Positions 47,267 to 58,658 of a DNA stretch of 64,000 nt are shown in pieces. Where the stretch lies: NCBI GenBank assembly GCA_963921825.1, contig OY997594.1, positions 16,497,001-16,561,000 on the forward strand. The letters are read 5' to 3'. The notes beneath the pieces were generated by a model, which saw only the letters and a list, made by a program, of their open reading frames with translations, was not told where the DNA came from and did not search any database. This DNA is from Erodium maritimum (lineage: Eukaryota > Streptophyta > Magnoliopsida > Geraniales > Geraniaceae). The stretch's first letter is position 1, and each line of letters begins with the position of its first letter. A program made the translations under genes and the position numbers.

Positions 47267-50200
47267 ATGAAGGTGATTGAGAAGATCCGGGAGGCCGATG
47301 CCGGCGGCAGGGTGGTGTTCTCCTTCGAGTTCTTCCCTCCGAAGACCGACGACGGCGTCGACAACCTCTTCGAGCGTATGGACCGCATGGTCGCCCACAA
47401 CCCTTCCTTCTGCGACATCACCTGGGGCGCCGGCGGCTCCACCGCCGATCTCACCCTCGACATCGCCAACCGGATGCAGAACTCCATCTGCGTCGAGACC
47501 ATGATGCATCTCACCTGCACCAACATGCCCGTCGACAGGATCGATCACGCTCTCCAGACCATCAAGGGTAATGGCATCCAGAATGTTCTCGCTCTCCGCG
47601 GCGACCCCCCTCACGGCCAGGACAAGTTCGTCCAGGTCCAGGGCGGCTTCGCTTGTGCCCTTGACTTGGTAATCTCGAATCTGAACATCTTCTGCTTCCT
47701 CCTTTTGTGTTTCCATAGATCTGATCTCGAATTTGTCTCCTTGCAGGTGCAACACATCAGAGACAAGTATGGTGACTATTTTGGAATCACTGTTGCTGGA
47801 TATCCAGGTTCTTAGCTAATCACGCTACCAATTCTCCTATTCTTCAATTTTGACGCCATTGTTGTTTTGTTGATGTGTTTTGCTGTTTTCATGTGCTCAG
47901 AGGCTCACCCTGATATGATTGAAAGCAATGGTGTAGCTACATTGGAGTCCTATCACAATGATCTCACTTACCTCAAGAGAAAGGTTCGGTTTTACTTCTT
48001 TTTATTTTGTTTGGTGTTCATGTCTGTTTGGTTTTTGACTTACTGGTTGAATTTGATGTGTTCTTTTCTGGATTCTGTAGTGTGATGCTGGAGCGGACCT
48101 CATTGTCACTCAACTGTTCTATGATACAGACGTTTTCCTCAAATTTGTCAATGATTGTCGCCAAATTGGCATCACCGTTCCCATTGTTCCTGGCATTATG
48201 CCCATTAATAACTACAAGGGCTTTATTCGCATGACTGGTTTCTGCAAAACCAAGGTATATGTTCCATTCTCACTCTTATGTTTGTGACTATTTACTTTGT
48301 ATTGAAATTCCTGAACTATTTAGTTAATTAGTTTGAACTTCAAGATCAAGTTGATGTCTTGGTGTGAAGAGTGTCTCCTCTTTTGATTAGACATAATCTT
48401 TCGTATCAATGCAAAAGAAAAACTGAGTACATAGGAAGATCAATGCTGCCTTTATGTTTTGTGCTATCGCTTTATATGGCCTTTTGTGCCTCTTCTCTGG
48501 CATGTTTCTGGTATGCATGTTATATTTAAATTATATGGGTTAATCTTTGTTTATCACTTGTAATTTCATCAAACGGTTCCTTCTGTAGATATTTCTCATA
48601 ATATTTAAAATATGTTTTTTGTGTCCCCATAGACAGACATTACCTTTGCACTGTCAAAACTCAGAATTATAGTGATCTAGAGAAGCCACGGTATTGGAAT
48701 TCTGATGTGACTGAGTATTAGTAGGAATGTGTGTGAATTAACTGCAATTATTGTTTCCCCTCAATTGATTCAATATGGTTTTGAAACTTTACAAAGTAAT
48801 AATGACTTTACTCTCTTTGTCTCATCGGTATGAACAAAATTATTTGCGGATAAAAATAGATATATGCTTACATTCAATGCCATATTACAGATACCAGCTG
48901 AGGTTACTGCTGCCTTGGAGTCTATCAAGGACAATGATGAAGCTGTTAGAGCCTATGGAATTCAACTTGGAACAGAAATGTGCCGGAAGATTCTAGCTCA
49001 TGGCATTAAAACAGTGCATCTTTACACACTTAACATGGAGAAATCAGCATTGGCTATCCTAATGGTGATTTGCTCTTACCTGCTAATATTTCTGCAAGAT
49101 CATATTGCTAAAGGATCAACGATTGTTACCAAGTTTAGATTCTCATATTGTTAAAATGCAGAATCTTGGTTTGATTGAGGAGTCCAAAATTTTAAGGTCC
49201 TTACCATGGAGACGTCCTACAAATGTTTTCCGCGTTAAAGAAGATGTTCGTCCAATCTTCTGGTACGTAATATGTTTGCAGTGAAATCCAGAACCCAATT
49301 ATTAGAAATGCAGATAACTTTAGAATGCTTTGTAACATTTTCTAAACATCTGATGTTTCTATCCAATTTTGGTAGGGCTAATCGCCCAAAAAGCTATATT
49401 TCAAGGACTGGAGGCTGGGATCAATACCCACGAGGAAGGTGGGGTGATTCTTGCAACCCGTCATATGGTGCACTATCCGACCATCAGGTAAATCTTATGG
49501 CTGTACCTTAATCATCATTTGTTTCAATGCGTGATGAATGTTGAGATTTCTCTTAGTTTATTTGTCCATTTTCTTGGATTTCTCTGGAGCTGTGTTCTTT
49601 ATTTCTGTTGCATACAACTCTTGCATGATGAGAAGCTTTCCAACTTTGTATGTATGCAACGTGTCTTATCTTTATGATCTTAATTAATTATCTAATGACA
49701 ATAATTTCTAATAGTATGGCAGTCAAGTAAACTATGAATTTTACTTGATCTAATCCTCTAATGTTATCCCGCATTGGTCATGAATCTCTAGAACTATAAG
49801 TTTTACATTTTTGTTGCTGCCCTGTAGCTCTTATCTTGTACTCTGAGCTAGTATCTAATCTTATTACTCTTTCTTACCATCAATGTGCATTTTTCTGTAT
49901 TTTTTGCTTGACTCTTGCAAACCATGAATTTAACTTGTTATGTAACTGGCATGTCTTTAACTCCTTGCTTTGTGGATAATACTGTATGCACACCCAGATC
50001 TTAATGCGTGATTCCAGTTTAGCTTTGCTGTTTTTGCCACATATATTCGACTCAATGATATTTTTCTTCATTCTTTTGATAGTTCATGCGACCACGTGCA
50101 CGTGGCAAGAAACTTCAGGATGAATGGGCTGTTGCACTGAAGAGCACCGAAGATATTCATGAGGTACAGCTTTTATACAAGAATCCTCTACCTCTTCTCT

Positions 50201-51069
50201 TTGAAACTAAACCAAACATAATCTGACATGCCAAATGGTTCTTTCCGGATCTGCACATCTCAGAAATTTATGAAGTACTGCCTTGGAAAATTGAAAAGCA
50301 GTCCTTGGTCAGAACTAGACGGGCTTCAACCAGAGACAAAGATCATAAATGAGCAATTGGGAAAGATTAACCTGAAAGGTTTCCTAACAATCAATAGCCA
50401 ACCAGCAGTGAATGGAGAGAAGTCCGATTCTCCGGCTGTCGGTAAGTAAAATTTGTATTTGTTGAAAGTGCATATTGGGCACTATGGACATGGTTTAGCT
50501 ACATTTATGTATTTGACTTGCAGGATGGGGTGGGCCGGGAGGATATGTATATCAGAAGGCATATCTGGAGTTTTTCTGCTCCAAGGAGAAGCTGAACGCA
50601 CTTGTTGAGAAATGCAAGGCTTTCCCGTATCTGACCTACATGGCTGTGACCAAGCAAGGGAAGTCAATATCCAATGTTGGTGAATCAGCTGTAAATGCTG
50701 TAACATGGGGGGTCTTCCCGGGGAAGGAGATCATCCAACCAACTGTGGTTGACCCAGCCAGCTTCATGGTATGGAAGGATGAGGCCTTCGAGATATGGTC
50801 TAGAGGATGGGCTTCCTTGTTCCCTGAGGCCGATCCATCTAGACAATTGCTAGGAGAGGTCAGTCTCCATTCCTCTCCCTCCCTCTCTCTTTCACACACA
50901 CACAATGACACTATTGTTTATCTTTCGTTTAGGCTCTGTATGAAGCAATATAATGTATGTGGTGTTCTGGTTGTTTTTGTTGCAGATCCAGAGAAGCTAC
51001 TACTTGGTCAGCTTGGTGGATAATGATTATGTGCACGGTGATATTTTTGATGTTTTTGCTGATTTCTGA
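47267..51069 (+). CDS. MTHFR: Methylenetetrahydrofolate reductase, 11 exons
   Basis: This cytosolic flavoenzyme reduces 5,10-methylenetetrahydrofolate to 5-methyltetrahydrofolate, the methyl donor for methionine synthesis. Plant forms use NADH and are not inhibited by S-adenosylmethionine (known for the family). Exons: 47267-47668, 47747-47807, 47901-47983, 48081-48254, 48891-49064, 49162-49262, 49376-49487, 50083-50163, 50264-50441, 50524-50858, 50986-51069, giving 594 residues, the usual plant length. The N-terminal barrel has [10 protein letters not shown] with the catalytic Glu at 21 and [10 protein letters not shown] at about 107-115. The plant C-terminal domain is complete: [52 protein letters not shown] and [11 protein letters not shown]. 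Exon 1 is much richer in GC than the later exons. All introns are GT-AG. Confidence 0.97.
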
Positions 51070-51914
51070 TCGCTGCCTCAATCTGCTGTATCTGCATTCT
51101 GCAATGTTGAAACCCACCCTAGAGATTGATTTTGGCGTGGTTAATGAATTGGGGCATGAAGATCACTAGATGTGTTTAGAGTTAATCTTATTGCTCTGTA
51201 ATAACTCGGGTTGTCTTTCTTATTTTCCAGTTCAGTGCAGCTTATGTTCTTTCTAGCCAAAGACCAGTTAGTTGTATTGTGTTTCTTTGTACTCTATTTT
51301 CTAGCCTAATAATTACATGCCCAATCATGTTACAAATGATTTAGTTAAAACTTGTATGCACTTTAGTTGATATTGATTAGGGATGAATGGATGATAACGA
51401 GACGGGTTTGGAAAAAAAAAAATATAATTTCAGACATGATTCTTGTCCCTACTCGATCCTTAGTTTCTCCTTCATTATCCTGATCTGAGCTGATACAGAG
51501 AATCTACAATCTTCAAGACTCAATCCGAGATTAACTTATATAACTCCAATACTATATCAAACAAATTTTGAAATCACATGGAGAGAATTGGAGATTAAAT
51601 TGCATAAGAAACAAAAACCATTTTGAATTTGAATCGAATATCTACTGGGATTCACACACCTGTTGACATGAGCTTCGCTCGTGTCTGGTCGGGTGATGAA
51701 ATTATAATCGCTAAGTTGTCCGTAGAGAAGGCAGGATTAGGAAATTGAGTTACAAAGAAGGGGTAAATTGGACAATTCACATACCAATAAGATTTTTAAA
51801 AGGAGGGACAGACATTTGAAAGCAGCTGAGACAGAGCAACGGCTACTTCCTCTGTGTTGTAGCCTTTATTTCAACCCAAAACCAAATTAAGAAGAGGAAC
51901 AACAGGAGCAGAGA
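51070..51914. other. MTHFR 3' region and intergenic sequence
   Basis: Contains the presumed MTHFR 3' untranslated region and the upstream region of the next gene. No other gene was recognised. Confidence 0.4.
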
Positions 51915-52524
51915 ATGAAAATGGTAATGAAGAAGAGAAGCGGAAGAGAAGAAGAAGAAGAGAAGGAGAGGCTGATAAACGAGGAGTACGTGGAGGCGTC
52001 GGCGGCCGGAGAGCTTCTCCGGAAGTTCCCGGACAACTCAGCGTTCGGTTTCGACTACTCACAGAGTGGCATTTGGTCTCCTCTGATCCGCCGGCCCTTC
52101 TCTCCGGTCGATTTGGATCCCACCACTCCGACGACACTCTGCTACAGCCGCAGCAAGAAACCCAGTTGGTCAAGTTCCAGAAACAGCAGCAGCAGCTTGA
52201 GGAGGAAGACGAAGAAGAAGTTGAGCTGCTGCGCCAACTTCGGCTTCAGCTTCTTCACTCTCAATCTCTTCAACTTGAAGAGGAAGCACCCAATTCCAGA
52301 TTTCTCCCCAGCCCCTCGCAAACCCAATAAGGTGTGTATATATATATATATACATATATTATCTTGTTTCAATGTTGATTTTGATTATATACTAATAAAT
52401 GCAGGGGTGTGGGAAGGTGTTGAAAGCTGCTGCTAAACATTTCAAGAAGAAAAAGATCCACAAGAAGAAAGATCCTAGTGCTCATGTTAAGCTCTCCACT
52501 TACTTCATGATGGATCCTAATTAA
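51915..52524 (+). CDS. Small basic plant protein of unknown function, 2 exons
   Basis: Exon 1 is 51915-52331 and exon 2 is 52405-52524, joined across a short GT-AG intron containing a TA-rich tract, giving 178 residues. I do not recognise the family. The N-terminus is strongly charged (KKRSGREEEEEKERL). It is followed by EEYVEASAAGELLRKFPDNS and the hydrophobic-aromatic block AFGFDYSQSGIWSPLIRRPF at about residues 44-63, which looks like a conserved short motif. A Ser-rich stretch follows, and then a very basic C-terminus (AAAKHFKKKKIHKKKD), a plausible nuclear localisation signal. There are no membrane segments or signal peptide. Codon use and the clean splice support a real gene. A second ATG two codons downstream (51921) could also start it. 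Confidence 0.75.
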
Positions 52525-53064
52525 TTACCATATTATGTGTAATACCTCTATCTACACACATTATATATGTTAATGTTGCATTTACATTACTGTTACTGTT
52601 ATTATATTTCTACTCTTATCTATTGTAAGATGAGCTCTTCAGATAATATCATATGATTCATACTCCAAAATGAATGTCCATTTCTTGTAAAATGAATGTT
52701 AAAAACACAATTATGTATGAATTATTAACAACTTTAAAACCTGAAGCGATGTCCACGTGAAACCCACATAGATTAAAACGAAAAAAAGAAAGTTAAAAAT
52801 AAAACGATATATGGTTGCGCCTAATTAAAATCTTGAATCATGTGAGTGGAAGTAGCAAAGATCCATAACCTATTTTAGAGTTCCAAATTGGAGCATGTGT
52901 TTTGAAATTAGGGAACAAATTCACCAAAGATATGAGTTTAGATTTTGATACCGCGTGAAGGAGAAGCACGAATCGGACCGGATGTTTTGATTATTCTTTG
53001 CGCGTGAATTTGTCAGTGGGAGGAACATTCCTTGTATGATATTCAAATTCCATGCCCAAAAGTC
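52525..53064. other. Intergenic and promoter of the KED-like gene
   Basis: AT-rich sequence with a CACGTG-type string (CCACGTGAAA) near 52753. No other gene was seen. Confidence 0.4.
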
Positions 53065-53072
53065 TATAAATA
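53065..53072 (+). promoter_or_regulatory. TATA box of the KED-like gene
   Basis: TATAAATA is followed about 30 bases later by a short untranslated exon ending at AGATCAG|GTATGG near 53159. This places the start of transcription near 53100 and an intron before the coding exon. Confidence 0.6.
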
Positions 53073-53253
53073 CATACACAAGAGAGAGCCATATGAGTAG
53101 CAACCATCCTTGACATCTAACAAATCCACCCAAGTTCCAATACCCCACCAGAGATCAGGTATGGCCTCTCTCTAATGGGTTTTGATTTTTGATGTATACT
53201 ATACTTGTTCTTGCATGTACTCCTCTGTTTAAGGCCTCATGACAAGGCAATTC

Positions 53254-53306
53254 TGGCGCACTAGAGCCGACCTAGTAGTGTTTTTATATGCACAGGGTTC
53301 GAATTC
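53254..53306 (+). repeat. tRNA-like sequence in the leader intron, possible SINE head
   Basis: TGGCGCACTAGA (53254-53265) resembles an A box, and GGTTCGAATTC (53296-53306) matches a pol III B box at 10 of 11 positions, 30 bases away. It lies in the presumed leader intron of the KED-like gene. It does not form a complete tRNA. Confidence 0.35.
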
Positions 53307-53493
53307 TAATGGATCATCTCCGATAAAAAGTTAGATTATAAATTATATAGACGTGTATTCATTTTCCCTACATATATACACAAAATTGTCACACACATGA
53401 CAAATGGTTCTAGTGAATTGATTATAGTTTTATATTCTGATACCAAAATGCTAATTGTTCTTCTATTTTCAAGGCTTTCAAGTTGTGTGGAGA

Positions 53494-53877
53494 ATGGCAC
53501 AGGTGGAAAACAAAGTGAAACCCATAAGCATGGAAGAGAAGAAAGTAGAGAAGGAAATCAAGTTGGAAGGAAAAGCTAAGGATGCAAAGGAGAAAAGGAA
53601 GGATGAGGAGAAACCAAAGAAGATTGAGAAGGAGAAAAAGGATAAGAAGAAGAAGAAGGAAGAAGACGGTGATAAAGAAGAAGTAGAGAAGGAGAAGAAG
53701 AACAAAGACAAAAAAGAGGAGAAGGTGAAGAAGGATAAGAAAGAGGACAAGGATGGAAAGTCCAAAGAAGAAAAGAAGAACAAGGAGGATAAAGAGAAGA
53801 AGAAGGACAAGGGTCATGAGAAGGAAAAGAGCAAGAAAGACAAGGATGGTAAGGAGAAGAAGAAGGACAAAGCCTAA
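53494..53877 (+). CDS. Lys/Glu/Asp-rich KED-like protein
   Basis: A 127-residue protein in one coding exon, composed almost only of Lys, Glu and Asp after the start MAQVENKVKPISMEEKKVEK. It has many KKDK, KEEK and KEKK strings and ends KEKKKDKA. There is no transmembrane segment or signal peptide, and it is predicted to be a highly charged helix or disordered. It resembles wound-inducible KED proteins of tobacco and their relatives by composition; function is not known. A TATA box, an untranslated first exon and an intron precede it, which supports an expressed gene. Long open frames on the opposite strand here are mirror images of the repetitive codons. Low-complexity sequence makes family assignment uncertain. 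Confidence 0.7.
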   Translation: MAQVENKVKPISMEEKKVEKEIKLEGKAKDAKEKRKDEEKPKKIEKEKKDKKKKKEEDGDKEEVEKEKKNKDKKEEKVKKDKKEDKDGKSKEEKKNKEDKEKKKDKGHEKEKSKKDKDGKEKKKDKA

Positions 53878-54220
53878 GCATATTCAACTATTTGGAATCT
53901 CCATCTATTTATTTATGTTGTCATGTTTTGTGTATGTGTTTGTCCATTTGCACTGTATTTCAAGGCTTCAATAACTCTCTATTAACCATGTAAATTGGGT
54001 CTAATTTGTATTATTTATCATTTACTTATCAAAACAGTGCACGTAAATAACACTAACAAAGTAAAGAACAAAATTATTTCAAAGAAATTGAAAAGCTAAC
54101 AAAGCATAAGTTGGTAAATTAGATGACCTAAATTCCAACCATGATCTAAATATTATATTTAACTGATCACATTGTTATAAATAGTTCATATCCAATAACA
54201 ATGTTATGCAATTTATATTT

Positions 54221-54721
54221 GGGGTTACTCCATGTCCTAACGCCCAACTTTCAGAAATTGTTAAATCATAACCCGATAAAACTGAAATTGCCATGTACTA
54301 ACGGTCAAACATCTTTGTGCACCAACTGTTTCTAATTTTAAACGGACGTTAACTTCGCCAAGTGAAAAGTCGAGTTCACCCTCAAATATGTTCTTCCTTC
54401 GGACATTAACTTGGCCGAACTTCATCTCTTCGTGACCTCATCTTTTCATCTCAGCTCTTCGAACTTCATCTCTTCGTGTTCGAGCTTCGAACTTCATCTT
54501 TTCGTGACCTCAGCTCGCCCAAATCATGCCTATTCACACCTATAAAATGAGTCACGTGAGACGCACGTGAGTCACTGTTCACGGAAATAGTCAATTTAAA
54601 TAATACTTGTTGGTTTTTGGTAATTCAGTTTTGAAATTTGTTACTATTTGAAAAAATTTCAAAGTTTGGGTGCAGATTTGACAATTAAGTGTAGTACGGC
54701 GTTAGGACATAGAGTAACCTC
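54221..54721. mobile_element. MULE-type MITE with 9-bp target duplication
   Basis: The left end GGGGTTACTCCATGTCCTAA and the right end, reverse-complemented GAGGTTACTCTATGTCCTAA, form inverted repeats of about 25 bases. The exact 9-base duplication TTTATATTT flanks the 501-base element (54212-54220 and 54722-54730), which is typical of Mutator-like elements. Inside are repeated strings of CTTCATCTCTTCGTG and no coding sequence. Confidence 0.88.
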
Positions 54722-54730
54722 TTTATATTT

Positions 54731-55589
54731 TAACAATAAATTTGAAAGAATAATTCTCTATGCATAATTAGTCACTTTATTATTGATTCATTCAGCTACA
54801 AAATAATGATTTTTTATCGGGTTAAATACTATTACGTATCATTAAAAAGGTCTCACAGAAAAAATTAATTGGCTTATCTCTTAAAATAATACATGGAAAA
54901 TGGTGTTTTATTGAAGTAACACCATAAGAGATTGCTAAATGATCTCGTCGAGAGTTACTTTTTCTGAACCTGTTTGAATTATTCTTCTTTCTTTCTTTCT
55001 TTTTGTTTCTCCATCCTCTCAGATCGAGATCGTTCATTCTGAGCGAAATGTATATCTATCTTTTCTGGCCTTTTCGAATCTTCTTTTTTTTATTTGGATC
55101 TTTTTGTTGGCTGGTTTCCCGAACCCACATCTTATACATAATTTCTTTCTAATAAAAACAAAAATAGGAGAGTGATGTTGTGAAGTTTTGTCTTGGTATA
55201 GATTGTTGCTGTTATATTTTTTATATCAGTATAACAATTTTTTTAAAAAAAAAACAGATCTTTGAAGTGAAGAGCATGGGAGAAATACAACCTAAGGAAC
55301 AATCCGATGATGGATCATCAACCAACAACTCTCTACACACAGAGATTACCACCATAAGAACACAATACACCAACCCAACTATGGGTGAAGAATTATATTG
55401 AAGTAGTGCATATCATATTCATAAAATATTGTCTAGAAATCTAATATCGTTTATATTTAGTAGAAAAGGGGAAAAGTTGGTCACTTATCGCGCACATAAC
55501 TCTTCTTGGTTTCCTAAAAAAATATAGAGGGATCGTTTAACAAAAATATGGGTGCTTATTGTTTTTATTTCTAAATACCATATTTTTAT
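54731..55589. other. Intergenic; short open frame only
   Basis: A short frame from the ATG at 55276 to 55401 (MGEIQPKEQSDDGSSTNNSL...) is preceded by a pyrimidine stretch and AG acceptor-like sequence, so it could be a terminal exon. No partner exon or family was found, so no gene is called. Confidence 0.3.
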
Positions 55590-57250
55590 TGAACAAAAGT
55601 TGCAAATTTATTAATTGTCTAAAAAGATAATACAACATAGTGCCTCAGGGAGAAGATCCTCTGACCACTAAAGAATAGACATAGAACGAGCCTCCTAGCA
55701 AGTCAGTGAGATGCTTTGTTCACATTTCTCTTGACAAGTTCAAGAGTTAGTCTCTCGTTTTGAAGGAGCAATTGATGGATATCTCGAATATAGTACCCAC
55801 CGGTGATGTTGGGGGTACTCCTATGAGATTCATAGAATCATGGTAATTCATCTAGTACTAGAGAGAACCGCTGAAGGTGGTGCCTAAACGCTGCTTGATC
55901 CCATGATTAAAACTCTTTTCGTCGTGAGGAGCGTGAACGGACCTGATCTTAACAGTAGTAATGAAGGATATATGTGATTCAAGGTCCCCTTCCGGTAAAA
56001 GTCCCTGAATCTTTGCTCACTAATTATTGACCTTGCAAAAAGTAAAAATGAAATAATAAAACAAACCCAAACTCAAACGATTAACTTGATCCAAAATCGA
56101 GAGAGAGATCGAGGATGCATCGATGGCTGCGAAAGAGGTGGATGTGTCGATGGCGGAGTCATAGGGGGTGGAGGCCGATCAGGGATAGAGGTTTGAAGCG
56201 GCGGCGACGACGACGACAATATTGGGATCAACCGGTATCGAGGAAAGAAACCAGTCGACAACCATGAGGATTGTAGGGTGGACCGGTACAAGACCGGTGA
56301 ACATGTCGTTGGTGATGTGGGAAGGTCAGAAACGCGGTGACTAACGACGACTTACGAGAAACCCTAGCAGAGCTCTTTATGCGGAGAAACCAGTCGGCAA
56401 CCATAAGGATTATAGAGGGGACCGGTACATGATTGGGGAACATGTCGTTGGTGGCGGAGGAAGGTCAGAAACACATTGGTTAACGACGACTTGGGAGAAA
56501 CCCTAGTAGAGCTCTTTATGTGGCGAGAGGTTTTTTTTAGATAATTTGAAGTTACTAAATACCATATGTATTTTTTGAAACGTGAACATAGGTATTCTAT
56601 TAATCATGAAAATGAATCGTAAACATAAATTGGGTCCCTGACCCTGAGCTCCAGTATATGTCTGAGACTCCCGCAGGGATTCCGACGCTCTTGGACCCGT
56701 ATTAGTATCCTACTTTGTATCCTAGACAATAAAAAACACAAATAAACACAAAAACGAACATAAGAAACTATAGGGCCTACGATACCAGTGCTTTTGAAAC
56801 TCGTAACTTGGTTTAAGTGTGATAAGGAAAATGGAGCATGCTCCGGATGTGATTTTACTGATACTTCTCGTAGAGGCAGATCGCTCTAGCTTCCGTAGAT
56901 CATCATCAAATCGACCCACAATGGTCTGTCCAGACTCGAGGTGTCCGACTTTGGGTGCCGTGGAGACAGACCCCATCCTATCACCCCTCCTCCCGGATCC
57001 CAAATCCACCGTCTGTATTGCTCCGGAATCGTACATGATATTCACCGGAAAAAAGGAGCATTTAAAGGCCTCCTCGCTTGAGAGGATGATGGCCCGAGGG
57101 AGGTGGATCAACAGAGGCGTCGACGAGAACAACCATAGTGACTAGTAGTGGACGGCGGCGGCGTAAAAAGAAAGAGGATGGAACAGTGACGACTAGGGTT
57201 TTTTTCCCCTCTGTGAAACGTGTTTCATATTTTTCCTCACACAAGTTTGT
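55590..57250 (-). mobile_element. LINE-like retroposon(s), families R2 and R3, minus strand
   Basis: 55590-56040 resembles an R2 3' region (AAACGCTGCTTGATCCCATG and TCGTCGTGAG). 56820-57160 encodes on the minus strand GSGRRGDRMGSVSTAPKVG, which resembles GSGRKDGMSGSVSTTPEVG encoded at 59947-60003 on the + strand (family R3). A 138-base unit is tandemly duplicated (56246-56383 and 56384-56521). Whether these are one or two insertions cannot be decided. No reverse transcriptase is present. Confidence 0.5.
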
Positions 57251-57479
57251 TAAACATGCTTCTTGCCATTTATTGTGCTACTAAATACCATATTTAATAT
57301 CTTTGTACTAAATAATATTCAACAGATATAAAAGAAAATATTTGATTTTTTTGCTATTATAAGAAAACAGATAAAATTGATTTTTTATTAAACATAATAT
57401 TTTTTATGAGAATTAACGATGGATATTATATCATTAAATTTTTTACCGCAAACAAACATAGTAAAACATAAATTAAAAG

Positions 57480-58658
57480 TACAATGATAGAAAATTGGGT
57501 AAAGTGTATACATGCTCCTGTGGAATCCTTTGATGTTCGGAAGGTAATACCGCGACAATGTCCTAAGCTCACCGATCCAGCGGCTCCAAACAGGCTTTCA
57601 ACAACCGAGCAGGTCTGTTGTAACTTCTCATGCTGGTGGACTGAGAATCCCCCCCCCCCCCCCCCCCAAGTTGTCAGCATGCGCCGTCCTCTCCTACTTG
57701 ATATATATGGAGCTCCAAAGCGCGGGATTACTGACCCTTGAACTAGTATGGGAACCTTATGTCGGCTTTTGATGGAACCACTTCCATCCTACATTCAGGG
57801 GGCCGATATAACCGACTGCCTTCCCCCTGGTCCACTACAGGCTCATTCCACGAGGCGAGGGTGCGTAGAGCCCCCCGTCGCTACAAATGATGCCCCGTCC
57901 GACATTTTGATTGTCCGGGGTGGCCCAAAATATGAGGTCTAAACCGGTTGTGGAGCCCAGGTGGCCCACACCCTTGACTCGATCCGACCCAGTAGTCTTG
58001 ATCCGATCCGCCTCAGGTCCGATAGCCTTGACCCGACCCTACCCCGGCCCGTGGCCCCTTCGACCCGGCCCAGATCCAGTGCCCCACTCCCCAAGCCCGA
58101 CCGGCTGGTCCAAACCCAAGGCCTGCCCACTTCTCCCCTCTAACCCAGGCCCATCCCGTTACTTCTACGAGCCCACTAACCAGCCCAATGACGACACGAC
58201 CCAACCCGTGGTGCCCTCCATCGAGATCCAAGCCCGGATCCTCCTACGAAACCCTGTGAGCCTCTGTTTCCAGTCGCCGCTTCCAAGTCCTCGCCTCCCG
58301 TTGCTCTGGCCGGTCATTCCCCTTCACCGGTGAGACAAACTCCCCGAGCCAAGAAAGGGCGCGACCCTAACGTCGGAGTCCGCGGCCGCAGGCCTTGCCT
58401 GTATTCCAGCAAGTGCCCCTGAGTCTTCCGGCCGCCCAGGTTTCTCCCTTCCGCCGACCGATCTCCCTCCTCCCTACACGCTGAACGGACGAGACGTTCA
58501 CACTCCGCGCCACCCCATCCGATACCGATGAACTTAGGCGAGGAAGTACTTGAGCAAATGGGGTAGCATAGGCCGTCGCCGATCCCCCACTCTTCCCCCC
58601 TTCGCTCCCATGGTGTCATTGATGTTCTGACTTTGAGTAGGAAGACATCGTCGCCAAC
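57480..58658 (-). mobile_element. LINE-like retroposon with R1 module, interrupted by a hAT element
   Basis: About 57660-57900 is the R1 3' module in reverse (GTCAGCATGCGCCGTCCTC near 57675). Rightward the GC-rich body continues to 58658 and resumes after the hAT transposon at 61588 (to about 61700). A run of 19 C residues lies at 57649-57667. No reverse transcriptase is present. Confidence 0.55.

Noticed and set aside
53422-53887. Long Leu/Phe/Ser-rich open frames opposite the KED-like gene
   Set aside because: They are mirror frames of AAG/GAA-rich codons; the + strand frame has the promoter, start and composition of a known protein type.
19408-54000. The six host genes as a functional gene cluster
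   Set aside because: Their roles are unrelated and the order is probably ordinary synteny; nothing in the sequence links their functions.
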